A stretch of 64,000 bases of DNA. Origin: Takifugu bimaculatus. Lineage: Eukaryota > Chordata > Actinopteri > Tetraodontiformes > Tetraodontidae. Shown here in pieces: positions 35,605 through 46,959 of this stretch. The stretch is taken from positions 9,218,592 to 9,282,591 of the forward strand of contig CP034991.1 in NCBI GenBank assembly GCA_004026145.2, read 5' to 3'. The translations under genes and the position numbers were made by a program. Position 1 is the first letter of the stretch; every line of letters begins with the position of its first letter. Below the pieces are notes generated by a model that was given only the letters and a program-made list of their open reading frames with translations, was not told the DNA's origin and did no database searches.

Positions 35605-36192
35605 TGTTACGTTCAACCCTTTTGAAGGGGGTTAATGTAAAGACTAACAAACCACCAGGGAAAGACTGATACAGACTGTCAAGATAGTGCTTTTTTTTCT
35701 TAACAGGAAACACGTGCATATATCAGGAGTGGAGGGAGAGGTGGAACAAATGGGTCTGTGCCAAAACAAAAGTAAAAACACGGCGCATCTTAAAACATCA
35801 AAAACACAACGGTGGCCACAGCCCATAACCTAGTGTAAATAACAAACAGAATGTCTACATGCGGCAATGTATGGGGTACCTAGTCCTTACCTAGTCCCAC
35901 CTGCCCTCCACAAACTCTTCCTGTCCAACCGTGAGCGAGAAAAAGCCCATGAAACATGGGAGGAGAGCCTTTAAAGTGGGACTCCACTGGTGATTGGTCA
36001 GATAGACACAGGGGAGCCAATCCTAAGATACCCCGGGAGTCCACAGGTGGTGTCAATCTTCCTCATCACCAGCGCTGCCTGCCTTTCGGTGTTCCACCAG
36101 TTCTCTCAGCCTCTAGAGGGCGCCACTCTGGGAGGTCACCGGAAACAAAGAACACAAAGAAGAAACACCAACAACTCCCCTGACACGTAACA
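35605..36192 (-). repeat. GMR1-type 3' LTR, 588 bp
   Basis: On the minus strand it starts TGTTACGTGTCAGG and ends CGTAACA. A purine-rich tract (GGGAGGGGG) abuts its start, as expected for plus-strand priming. Its first ~66 bp match the truncated LTR at 29136 almost perfectly, with few differences, so the insertion looks fairly young. Confidence 0.85.
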
Positions 36193-36243
36193 CCCCCTCC
36201 CATATAAGTCCAACCCAAGGTTTGGACAATGTTATATTCCTGC

Positions 36244-36975
36244 CTACAGTGCCCGAGACAGCGCATCCGCAAGAATGTTTTCGGACCCCTTTTTGTGATT
36301 AATTTCTAAATTGTAATTCCGGGCGATTAAAGACCAACGCATTAATCGATGGTTATTTTTATACATCCTTGAGAGAAAAACAAGAGGGTTATGGTCTGTA
36401 AAAACCTTTATAGGCTTTGCGCTAGAGGCAAGATAGACCTCAAAATGTTGCAGAGCATACAACAGTGCAAGCGTCTCCTTTTCGATTGTCGAGTACCGGA
36501 GCTGATGTTTGTCGAACTTCCTTGAGAAGTAGGCTACAGGATGGTCAACATCTTGGGGATCCTCTTGTAGAAGGACGGCTCCAGCCCCGACAGCACTGGC
36601 ATCTACTTCCAACTTAAATGGCAATGAAAAATTGGGAGCAAACACAACGGGGTTACAGCTGAGGAGACTCTTGAGATCCTCAAAGGACTGTTGGCACTCC
36701 CTGGACCAAGCCAATGGCTTTTGAGGACTGATTAGTGCAGTCAATGGGGCTGCCACGATGGAAAAATTCTTGCAGAACCTACGGTAGAATCCAGCCATAC
36801 CGAGGAATCGGCGCAACTCCCGCCTGGTTGTTGGGGCAGAAAATGCAGTAATGGCTGCAATCTTTAGATCCGCAGGGCGCACCTGTCCTCCGCCAACCTG
36901 CTGACCAAGATACAAGACAGAACCTCTTCCAAACTCACATTTAGGAAGGTTAAGGGTTAGCGAAGCACCTGCCAG
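36244..36975 (-). pseudogene. GMR1-type RT C-terminus and RNase H
   Basis: A 246-codon open frame on the minus strand: LNLPKCEFGRGSVLYLGQ (RT thumb), RRFLGMAGFYRRFCKNFS, then an RNase H-like domain (LEVDASAVGAGAVLLQ, YSTIEKETLALLYAL, FTDHNPLVFL) ending in ILADALSRAL and a stop. No integrase follows; the LTR comes about 50 bp later. This confirms that integrase lies upstream of RT in this element. Confidence 0.85.
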
Positions 36976-38683
36976 ATAGGCCAAGCTGGAGTGCAGCTAC
37001 GGCAGTTGCCGAGGCAAAGACCCGAGCATATGAAGAGTTCAGTGAGGCCATGGAGAATGACTTCCAGACAACTTCGAAAAGGTTCTGGACCACCATCCAG
37101 GTGTCTGAGGAAGGGGAAGCAGTGCACTGTCAACACTGTGTATAGTGGCAATGGTGTGCTGCTGATCTCAACTCGGGATGTTGTGGATCGGTGGAAGGAA
37201 TACTTCGAAAACCTCCTTAATCCCACCAATGCGCCTTCCAGTGAGGAAGGACCCAGGGACAGGACCCGGGGACAGGCTCTCGTATCTCCGGGGCTGAAGT
37301 TGCTGAGGTAGTCAAAAAACTCCACGGTGGCAAGGCCCCGGGGGTGGATGAGATCCGCCTGGAGTTCCTTAAGGCTCTGGATGTTGTAGGGCTCTCGTGG
37401 TTGACTCGAACTCTGCAACATCACATGTACATCGGGGGCACTGGATTGGCAGACCAGGGTGGTAGTCCCTCTTTTTAAGAAGGGGGGCCAGAGGGTGTGT
37501 TCCAACTATAGCGGGATCACACTCCTCAGCCTCCCTAGTAAGGTCTATTCAGGGGTATTGGAGAGGAGGGTCCACCGGATAGTCGAACATCGGATTAAGG
37601 AGGAGTAATATTGTTTTTGTCCTGGGTGTGGAACGGTGGACCAGCTCTACACCCTCAGCAGGGTCTTCGAGGGTGCATGGGACTTGGAGAAGGCATTCAA
37701 CCATGTCCCTTGAGGGGTCCTACGAGAGTATGGGGTGCCGGGCCCCTTGATACGGGCTGTCCGCTCCCTGTATGATTGGTGTCAGAGTTTGGTCCGCATT
37801 GCTGGCAGTAAGTCGAACTCATTTCCAGTTAGGGATAGTCTCTGCCAGGGTTGCCCTTTGTCACTGATTCTGTTCATAACTTTTATGGACAGAATTTCTA
37901 GGTGCAGTCATGGTGTTGAGGCGGTTCGGTTTGTTGACCTCAGGATCGGGTCTCTGCTCTTTGCAGATGATGTGGTCCTGTTGTCGTCATTGGCCCGCGA
38001 CCTCCACCAAGTGTGAAGCAGCTGGGATGAGAATCAGCACCTCCAAATCCAAGGCCGAGTGCCTTCTCCGGGTCAAGGAGGAGATCCTGTGAGTGAGGGA
38101 AGAATGGAGCAGGAGATCGACAGGCGGTCAGGTGCGGCAGTCAGCAGTAATGCGGACTTTGCACTGGTCCGTTGTGGTGAAGAGAGAGCTGAGCCAAAAG
38201 GCGAAGCTTTCGATTTACCGGTCGATCTTCGTTCCTACTCTCACCTATGGTTATGAGCTTTGGGTAATGACCAAAAGAACACGATCATGGGTACAAGCGA
38301 AATGAGCTTCCTCCGTAGGGTGGCTGGGCTCTCCCTTAGAGATAGGGTGAGAAGCTCTGCCATCCTGGAGGAGGTTGGAGTAGAGCCGCTGCTCCTCAGC
38401 GTTGAGAGGAACCAGATGAGGTGGCTTGGGCATCTGGTCAGGATGCCCCCTGGACTCCTCCCTGGTGAGGTGTTCAGGGCATGTCTCTCTGGGAGGAGGC
38501 CCCCGGGAAGACCCAGGACACGTTGGAGAGAACGTATGTCTCTCGAATGCTCTGGGAACGCCTGGGGATCCCCCCCGGATGAGTTGGAAGAAGTAGCTGG
38601 GGAGAGGGAAGTCCGGGCTTCTCTAACCCTAACCCTAACCTTCTCTTCCCTAACCCTAACCCGACCCTGGATAAGCGGTAGAG
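36976..38683 (+). mobile_element. Rex3 LINE, 3' part with reverse transcriptase remnants
   Basis: AVAEAKTRAYEEFSEAMEND-like sequence resumes right after the inversion breakpoint. RT follows in several frames: VVDRWKEYFENLLNP; LIRAVRSLYDWCQSLVRIAG (37735-38016, with LLFADDVVLLSS as the active site); KAKLSIYRSIFVPTLTYGYE; and SFLRRVAGLSLRDRVRSS, RPPGRPRTRW (38260-38600). Many stops and frameshifts. Interstitial CCCTAA repeats replace part of the C-terminus at 38620-38664. Confidence 0.8.
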
Positions 38684-38757
38684 GATGGATGGATGGATGG
38701 ATGGATGGATGGATGGATGGATGGATGGATGGACGGATGGACGGACGGACGGACGGA
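38684..38757. repeat. (GATG)n tail of the Rex3 LINE
   Basis: About 18 tandem GATG units, drifting to GACG at the end. Rex3 elements end in GATG repeats, so this marks the 3' terminus of the split LINE. Confidence 0.9.
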
Positions 38758-38919
38758 CATTTCAATGGTGTCCCAAGACCGCTGGTGTTTGACTAAGATT
38801 CTATTTGCATCACAGATTGGGGACCCCCAATTATTGTGATTTAAAAATCAGTCTGTATAACAAAGGAGATTTCAAAGGCTCTGCTTTGTACTCCTTCCGA
38901 ATACAGTTCCTTGACCTAT

Positions 38920-39160
38920 CTCTAAGCAAGCACCATGCCACCCTGAAGAGGAGACTTCATTTCAGCTGTTTGTACCTGGGCTTTTGTTGTTGACCCAAAC
39001 TTCATGACCATAAATGAGGGTAGGAATGTCCATGGACCAGGCGGGAGCTTCGCCTCTTGGTTTACAGAGTGATACAATGACCTGCAATACAATACGGCCA
39101 TTGTACCGCTCCTCCCGTCAATCTCACGCTGTCCTTCTCTCAATTATAACAAGACCCCAA
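38920..39160 (-). mobile_element. second Rex3-like RT fragment
   Basis: Minus strand, VNQEAKLPPGPWTFLPSFMV then FGSTTKAQVQTAEM. It aligns by eye with the AKLSIYRSIFVPTLTYG and RTRSWVQAEMSFLRR part of the plus-strand Rex3. Short and strongly degraded. Confidence 0.5.
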
Positions 39161-39593
39161 GACACATAACTCCACATGAGGAGCGTCCTATCAACCTAGA
39201 GGGAGCCACCTTTTTCTAGTTGGAAATCCACTGGAAGTGCTTATTTCCACCTGCTTAACACTACAACTTCAATTATGCTGAAGGTCCTAAGTCACTGCAG
39301 ACACCAAGGCAAAAGCAGTGGTGCAATTCAGCATCTCACAAACAGTCCCCACTTCAAATGTACAGTATTGGTAGAGCACTGCTTTACCCTCCTGAGGTGC
39401 CGGATGGTTTGTAAGAATTCCTTCGAGAGCAACAAATAGTCCTCCTCCATGGCCTCCTTGAATTTCTCCCAGATCCAAGCTTTTGCTTCCGTGATCGCCT
39501 GAGCTTATGCGTCCTTGTCCTGCCTGACTGTTTTTTTATTATTAGCTCAATCAGGATAATTTATCGGCAGCACAAAATTATAAAAAAAATAAT

Positions 39594-39599
39594 TTTATT
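39594..39599 (-). terminator. med27: med27 poly(A) signal
   Basis: AATAAA on the minus strand, about 28 nt after the med27 stop codon at 39627-39629. Very short 3' UTR if this signal is used. Confidence 0.6.
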
Positions 39600-39626
39600 T
39601 TGACCAACTTACAAACAATACAAAAA

Positions 39627-42600
39627 TTACATGCGACATGTGTCGTGAAACGCTTCCAAGGTCCGAAAATCTCTCCATGTTGGAGGCAGTCCATCTTGCA
39701 GGAAGTGACCACAGCGCTGACAGGGAGACTGGAAGAGCTTAATATAGCTGCGCAGCCACGTCTGAAAACAGGCAAGTAGAGAGCGAGTGGAAGAGCCGAG
39801 AAGGCATGATCAACCTGTTATAGATCAGTCTTACCATAAAGGAGCGGACAACAACATCAGGCATCTGAGGCAGCTGATAGTGCAGTAGGGCGGTGGTGGC
39901 ATGGTCTGTTACCTAGCAACAACAAAACTAATTGACATTGTCACTGAAATGACAGACGTTGAATTAATAATCAGCTCATTGAAACTAAAACTATATTTAT
40001 GTGCTTGCAGCTCCACAGGAGAAAGGAAAGACATTTGGCTCTTTTAGTGGTATTTAATGGTGTCACCGCCTGGATTTTTAGAGTTTACAGCGCAAATTTA
40101 AAAGAGTGGTTTTAAATGGTGCTGACCATTGAGATCGTTTCAAACATACCTTCTGAAACACCTGGTACTGAGACTTTGTCCAGATGTCCAGCTGAGAAGA
40201 AAAGAGAAAGATTACCACAGAAACATATTTATTAGAGGTGAACTGTAAATACTAAAAACCTAACCTTGCCATCTTCATTGTAGATATTTTCACTGAAACC
40301 ACGAACAACGGTTCTATCAATGAACAGTGAACGCATCACAACAATGGCCTTTAACACCTTCCCCAGGGTCACCTGTTGGACAAACCAAAAGCTCTTATCA
40401 GGTCTGGTAAAAAAGAAAAATGAGTATGAAAACACTTCAATAAATAGACCAAGGAAAGAGTAAAACAGCAAGCACACAACTCTTTCCTGCATTACAGGAG
40501 CAATAAGTGAAAATCATCACTTTTAGACAGAAATTAAAAATCTCTATGTAAAGATGCAATATAGAGTATAGCACGATTTCATGTATGTTGATCTCCAGTT
40601 CTTTGTTACAATCCAGGCTGGCTGGTTCATATGCATTCCTGTGAATCCCACTGATGCCAACCCTTGGCTCTCCCTCCCAAAAAATGGCAACAGCCAGTGG
40701 GTGTATTTTTGAAAATGGCAGAGAGTGAAACAAAACGCTTATTTGAAAACGATCATGATCCATTATTACCTCTAAAGAAAAAAAAGTAATTGGCAAAGAC
40801 ATTTTCGGCTAAAGAATGGGACAAAAGCTGGACTAATATTAGCCTTGCAAGTCCAAGGACTTTGCAGATCTTCATTTGCAGATGCGCGAGAGGGTGGGGT
40901 AGAGGTGGATCGCAGAGGTAGAGAGAGGCTGTGGCTGATGGCTCACTTTGTTTTCGTCTACAGTACAACAGCGAACCTAGCGGTGAAAAATATTTCACTT
41001 GTTGCAGCTTTAAAAGCCAAAGAGTAAGAATAACTACTGAGACACAATATCACAGTAACAGGAACTTTGACCACGGGTGACCAAACCTTTGCTGGCCACT
41101 GTATTAGTAATACTGACAGGATGACTGAAAACACTGTGATATATCTGACATTTAGTGTAAACATATCGATACCAGCAGAACAGCTGAATTCCCATTTGGT
41201 CTAAACAGCTCAATGGTCATGTCAGGAAACATCCTGCCAATCCGAGAGATGACGTCATCCACATACCTGCACACACAGAAGGAGATTACAAACTGTAGCA
41301 AGAGTGCAGTCAGCAACACTTTATTCAACAAAATTCTCTTTAACGAATTTTCCGGATTATAGGGCGCACTTAAAATCCATAATTCTTTTCAAAAATCAAC
41401 TGCGTGCCTAATAATCCGGTGCAGCTTGTGTATGGATAAATTATGTTTGTGCTTACTGATGTCAAACCGATTTTAAAATCTGTTAAAGTTTTAATGTGAC
41501 TACGAATAAATCAAGTGCACCACTTATAGGGTTACAGTAGTCAGCATGGGTGTGTGTACCGGTATATGGACCCCAAAACAGCACCAGTTAAGAGGCATGC
41601 TTACGAAGCAGATTTCAAACTGAAAGCTATCAGTCACGCAGTCATGCATGGGAATAGAGCAGCTGCAAGAGAATTCAATATTAATGAATCGATGGTGTGG
41701 AAGTGGAGGAAGCAAGAAGACGAACTGCGCCACATAAAGAAGACCAAACAAAGTTTGAGGAGGAATAAAGTGAGAAACTCACATCGGGTGAGTTACGCCA
41801 CTGTCTACCAGTGGATCATGGATGCCTGGGCTAAAATATCAGGCTCAAATGTTGTCCGACCGAAATCGCCCAGCTGTTAAACTCAGACCATAAAGATGAA
41901 GACTTCGATTGATTTGTTGAATAGGAGTGAGCTAAAAAGTGAGTTTATTGTTTTATTATTGTTAAGTGAATAATGTTATTTTGATTGCGTGTGAGTTATC
42001 TGACTGTTTTGCGCATCATAATGCGGTGCGGAAAAAACCCATTCCGTTTTTTTGGCAGTGCGCCTTAAATCCCGATGCACCTTATGGCCTGGAAAATATG
42101 GTAAATAAATGTCTTCTTCAAATGTATAGCCATAAAAGTGATGAGATTACAGACTTGGACTTAGCAGAAACTGCCAGAACACTAGCTCGATCATCACTGA
42201 ATCTTGGCTATTTAAAGATTAGTTGAGAGTGAAAGCTACGTTCCTCTCATTTCATTGATCGGTGTAACGGGGTACCACTACACTTGCTGTCTTTTTTCTT
42301 TTATGTAATGGAAAGTCAGATCTGGCTCTCAGACTATGTTTACACAATGGAACAGAAAGGCTTTTCTTTTGGGTTTTCAGAAGTCTTCTGCGTCGCATGT
42401 GAGAGTGTGTGTTAGTGACAATGGAGTGATGTGGATGTCATTGTGATTGTGTGTTACACACAAGTCTAACCAAACAAAAAATACATGTGTTCAGTGAAGA
42501 TCACCAAAATGCCTGTATTGTTGCAATACTCACTGAGGAGGAAGCACCAAAGTACTTGGTTGGACTTTAGGTCTTCTCTTGGCTGAAGCCCCCATTTGAT

Positions 42601-43633
42601 TGGCTGATCGTTTTAGTGATTGTTGGTTCAATAAACTGGAAGCCAAACCGGCATGGTACTGTAACTGTTGAGAAATACATAAATCATCATCATTGTCTCA
42701 AAAAGAGAAGATAAAGTATAATCCAGAAAAATCTGTCAATAACTCAATAATCAAATAATGGATGTGCTGACTATAGAGGTGTGAGACAACAACTGAATAT
42801 GAATTAAATCTGATGAATAATATGAGAATTTTTGAAGTCAATAAATAATAAATCACTTTTTTAATTAATCAAAATATTTTTCTTCACTTTTGTCAGCATA
42901 AATATGCATTTTTTTAATGAAAAGATTTTTCTTCATGGCTGAAGGACTTCTCTACCAATGACTGCAAGTGTGTGACGAGGAGTAAACCTTGTTGGACCAC
43001 TTGTAAGCTTGTAGCAGCTGAGAGTACAGAGGCGTTTTATCCTGAACCGGGTCCAGACTCAGCAGGCCGCTATTATGGAGAGGATGAGACTCTGAGGGAC
43101 GACCAACCAACCCACTGAGACGCTCCAGCTCACTAAGATTCAAACATGCACAACCAAAATAACACACCACGAAGTATAGTAAATATGGTACAATTGGAAA
43201 AAAAACACCATTTTACATTGTTTAAATTCAGATAAATTTAATTGGAGTCTGTCATGTTAAAATATTTTTAATGGTTGTTTTTTTGAGACTGTATACCCTC
43301 CTCTGTTTCTATTGTTTTAATAGCAAAGGTCTGACTGTAGTCTGTTTTATATTTTTTTATAATCTAAAATCTGACTGTATTATTTATTTTGTTTTCTATC
43401 AAAGCTCTGGCTGTCTTTGCTCTAACTTACTTAAGGTCTCTGTTGACCGCCTGTAGGTTGTCCTGAAACTCGGTTAAAAACAGCTTCTCTCGTCCCTCCA
43501 GATTCTCTCTATTCTTCATTCCATCTTTCAAGAAGTCGAACACGCGACTTACGCTCGATCGTAATGCCTGAATACCGTTGATTGCGTGAGAAAAGGCTTC
43601 TAGATTTACACCAACGTTCACAACATCCGCCAT
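39627..43633 (-). CDS. med27: Mediator complex subunit 27
   Basis: Exons 5' to 3': 43431-43633, 42988-43132, 42534-42664, 41173-41266, 40265-40372, 40150-40191, 39835-39912, 39627-39761. All introns are GT-AG, phases fit, and the sum is 312 codons: 311 aa, the length of human MED27. Recognisable parts: the start MADVVNVGVNLEAFSHAING, LDPVQDKTPLYSQLLQAYKW, YVDDVISRIGRMFPDM, MRSLFIDRTVV and the C-terminal domain with PCQRCGHFLQDGLPPTWRDF ending HDTCRM. MED27 is a subunit at the junction of the Mediator head and tail and bridges activators to RNA polymerase II. No frameshift or missing exon. A pogo-like element sits in intron 3. Confidence 0.97.
41343..42101 (+). mobile_element. pogo-like DNA transposon, short divergent copy
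   Basis: Bounded by TA (41341-41342 and 42102-42103), ends ACGAATTTTCCGGATTATAG and (inverted) CCATATTTTCCAGGCCATAA. The ORF from 41554 encodes an intact Psq-type N-terminus (KRHAYEADFKLKAISHAV, AAREFNINESMVWKWRKQ), then a short C-terminal remnant. No catalytic domain. Its ends differ from the other three copies, so it is a separate subfamily. Confidence 0.75.
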
Positions 43634-43825
43634 CTTGTTTTTCTAACGACGGTCCATTTGAAGTTTGTAGAGAATGGTCTGTCATCATTGTCTTCTTCGT
43701 CCTTATTTTATAACGATTGGCAATGTTCGGGTGCATTACCGCCACCAACTGGTCAGGAGGACAACCCAGGATAGAGCTCTAAACTCATTATTATTAATAT
43801 TATTATTAATTATTATTATTAATAT

Positions 43826-43868
<43 letters not shown>
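43826..43868. repeat. (TAG)n microsatellite
   Basis: About 14 tandem TAG units just upstream of the med27 5' end, preceded by a TTA/ATT-rich stretch. Confidence 0.9.
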
Positions 43869-43869
<1 letters not shown>

Positions 43870-44049
43870 TACTATATAAACTATAGTCTCTCTATTAACT
43901 TTGTTCCTGTCATAAATTTCAGCACAATTCTGATGCCCTCACTTCCCAACCCACTCCACAGAATATCACTCACATGCAACTGTATTTTTTGTTTACTGAG
44001 GTGCCAGGATCTATGTACCCACACTGTAGAGAATACAAACTACCAAGGA

Positions 44050-45225
44050 CCTTGGTAGTTCATATCTTCGACAGTGGTCCACATGTCTCTTCCTCACCAC
44101 AGTAGTCACACCCACTCATGCTGTATTTCCCTATTTTATACAATATATTATTTAAACCTGTGTGCCCAAATCTGAGTCGTGTGATCGCCACCTCCTCTCT
44201 CCTGTCTCTCCCTGCACACACACACACACCCCTTTCTCTGGATTCCATAATACCATCTTCTTTCCCTATCTTTCTCCCCATGTTTTTGCCACTTCTCGAT
44301 TATTTCAATATTTTGACTTCCTTCCTACTCCTATCTTTTAAATCTATATTATTATTATTTGCAGCTCTTTTTGCAATTTCATCTACCATTTCATTTCCCA
44401 TCACCCTAAAATGAACATTGGAATTCTGTTAAGTGTCTGCTGTATTTCGAATAGAATATCTGGTCTATTATCGGTCTACTGAATGATTATCTAAACTTGC
44501 TAGAGCTGAGCTTGAATCTGAACATATATTTACTCTCATTGGTCTTAGATCTTCCACCCACTGTATAGCCAACAACAGTGCCAATATTTTTCCTGTGTGA
44601 ATTGACAACTTGTCATCATTCTCTACCCCATTAAAAACACCAAACTGGTACAATCAGACCTATTTCCATCTTTTATGTGAGCTCCTTGATTTATTAGTAT
44701 ATATCTGGACGTAATTGTAATAACTATCAATGTATGCTTGAGCCATTTGGGAATTGAGAACACAATTCCTATCATTCCGTTTATCTAATTATTATGAGAA
44801 GTCTACTCTAGCATCAAGAAGAATCCAGAGTTGGATGACTTGCAAGAGTACTGTTGGACTGATGTGTAATTGATGTTTTTGAAGTTGCTTTGCAACTTTG
44901 ACTGTGACCCTGGATACTGACCTCGTAGTTTAATGCTAGTTGATCCCTCCTTATCTCCAATGGTTCCTCTCCCATCTCTATGGGTAGTGCTGCTAGGCCC
45001 CTGTACACATTCCAAGACACTGATGTTGTATTGTATCAGGGTTTTTTTAAGAAAAGTGTCTGCTGCCGAACAATATACGATGGCACCATAGTCCAGTGTA
45101 GCCCTAATAAATCCCGTGACTTCAGTGTTCTACTGTCTGCTCCCCATAGTGTCCCTGCTAAATACTGCATTAAATTAAGTAACTTTTTACATTTTAGAAA
45201 TAATTTCTGAATTTGCACTGCCCAT
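44050..45225 (-). mobile_element. I/Nimb-type LINE fragment with RNase H
   Basis: Minus strand, 5' to 3': an RT end (KCKKLLNLMQYLAGTLWGA), a linker (GLAALPIEMGEEPLEIRRDQ), an RNase H part (IHTGKILALLLAIQWVED, then NICSDSSSALASLDNHS) and a C-terminal segment (EVAITRLRFGHTGLNN, CDYCGEEET). The order RT, RNase H, zinc-binding tail is that of I-superfamily LINEs. 5'-truncated and frameshifted. Confidence 0.7.
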
Positions 45226-45256
45226 GTTAAGGGTGAAAAAGTTCAGTGCTAAAGGC

Positions 45257-45258
<2 letters not shown>

Positions 45259-45316
<58 letters not shown>
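45259..45316. repeat. (TG)n microsatellite
   Basis: About 27 uninterrupted TG units. Confidence 0.95.
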
Positions 45317-45318
<2 letters not shown>

Positions 45319-45607
45319 TGCTATGGCTCCTCATATATTCATCCAAAATATTCAACTTTAATCAAAGGACAATCATCTGTTACTCTGGACATAAACATGC
45401 AGACAGGTGCCTTCTAAGCAGAAAGGCCTTTCCGCCTTCTCCTCCCCAACATAAAGGAACTGAAGAGAAGGCTGAAAAAATTCCTGCCAACAGATGTAAG
45501 CTTTTCATCAAACCATACCCCTAAAAGCTTAAAATGCCTGACTTTTTCCAGTTCTTGATTGTACAATTTCAGCTTAACCTTACTACTAACTTACTTTCTT
45601 GTAAAAA

Positions 45608-46670
45608 GCATTGGGCCCGATTCACCAATATGTTCTTACGAATCTTCTTAGATTCTTTCTTAAGTTGTCCTTAAGAAGTTTTTTAAGAAAACCCTACGTC
45701 GGATTCATCAACGCGTTCGTAAGCCCCAGAATTGTTCGCAGCTGTGTTCTTAGATTGATGAATGCCATCTGTTCGTAAGTTGAAAGCGCGTGCCAGGTGA
45801 GTCTAATTAACCCATAAAAGGAACTGCAGCAGGACCCTGTAGACGGAGCAAAAAGCAGCAAAATGCCCAAAGTGAAATGCCCAAAGCTTGCCTCTCCACG
45901 CCTGATTTCTGACGCCGTGTTGAACAATCAAGAAAGGATGGCTAACATGCTTGATAAAATTGCCTCAACCCTGATGACTATAGCCAACACGCTTAAAGAA
46001 ATCAACGAGAATGTAAAAAAAGAATGTAAAAAAAAAAACAAAAAAAAACGTGTAAAAGCTGTGCTCGGATTGTGACAATAATGCATTTTATTCACAAACG
46101 GGCAATTAATCGCGCTCGAACGTGAACCGCGTGCCTGCAGTCTGGCCCCATCATTGCGTCAGGACGCACATCCTCACGGGGTTGTGGCTCTGTGTCCAAA
46201 CACATCCAGCGCCCCTTTAACATGCCGATGGTGCGTTCAATGGTGGAGCGACTGCGCGCATGCATCTGATTGAATAAAACTCCCTGTGGAGTCTGAGGGT
46301 TGGTCAGTGGTGTCAACAACCAGGGAGCCAGGGCATATCCTCGATCCCCTAATAAAATAAATCAAGATAAAATCAAATAAAAAGACAGTTTTGGCATGGT
46401 TTCCAATTTGGTTGATTAATGTTAAGTCATTGGCACATTTACGTAATTTAAAATTCTCCGTAAATCACCAAAAATAGGAAATAAACAAATAAATAAATAA
46501 ATATGACAGAATTATCATTGTAATATTGAATTTTATTGAACTGCACAAGAGAAGAAAACACAACCATGCCAACATGTCGGCACTGAAATGTGCGCAAGAG
46601 TACTCCTGAGTGTTCGTAGGATTTGTTCTTACCTAAGAATAAATCCAGGATAAGAAGAAATTGGTGAATG
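45608..46670. mobile_element. PIF/Harbinger-like element, deleted
   Basis: Similar inverted ends: GATTCACCAATATGTTCTTA on the left and, read inward from the right, CATTCACCAATTTCTTCTTA. On the minus strand (46319-46092) NPQTPQGVLFNQMHARSRST with IERTIGMLKGRWMCLD matches the C-terminal part of Harbinger DDE transposases (ERT..LK.RW). On the plus strand, 45863-46075 encodes a small Lys-rich protein. Most of the transposase is missing. Outer boundaries are approximate. Confidence 0.65.
45863..46075 (+). CDS. small lysine-rich ORF inside the Harbinger-like element
   Basis: 70 codons starting MPKVKCPKLASPRLISDAVL, with a heptad-like middle (MANMLDKIASTLMTIANTLK) and a polylysine C-terminus. Its position opposite the transposase recalls the second, Myb/SANT-like accessory gene of Harbinger elements, whose C-termini are often coiled coils. 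The A-run in its 3' half makes the C-terminus uncertain. Function not shown. Confidence 0.35.
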   Translation: MPKVKCPKLASPRLISDAVLNNQERMANMLDKIASTLMTIANTLKEINENVKKECKKKNKKKRVKAVLGL

Positions 46671-46959
46671 CCACAATCTTCGTCAACTGTTCGTAAGTGG
46701 GACTTAAGAACAAATTGTTGTTCTATTTGTAATATAATTTGACTTTCTTACTCTTTGCTTTTACGTTGAAATTCTGGTTCGTTCCTAATGGTTTTATTTT
46801 AGAGTATTGGGCTTTGGAGTTTACATTTGTGGGTTTTTTTAATCATAATTGGCTTACAATGTCTTATTTAGGTGGGGAGTTATAAATAATTGGTACACAT
46901 ATACCTTATTCAGTGTCATTTCTATCTTATCTTATTCTATCTTATATGTCTTATATTTA

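Larger units (their letters stand above)
32578..36956. other. inverted segment within the nested transposon cluster
   Basis: At the left edge 32559-32577 reads CTGGCAGGTGCTTCGCTAA. At the right edge 36957-36975 carries its exact reverse complement. Between them, GMR1 RT/RNase H/LTR and middle Rex3 sequence lie on the minus strand, while their upstream partners (28536-32577) and the downstream Rex3 part (36976 on) are on the plus strand. The simplest reading is one inversion with staggered breaks that duplicated 19 bp. Confidence 0.8.

Noticed and set aside
38260..38796. 178-codon plus-strand ORF ending in MDGW repeats
   Set aside because: It is the Rex3 C-terminus reading into the GATG tail, not a host gene.
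41554..41880. A possible host CENP-B/jerky-like gene
   Set aside because: It lies between TA-flanked inverted ends and lacks the catalytic or any further domain, so it is a transposon remnant.
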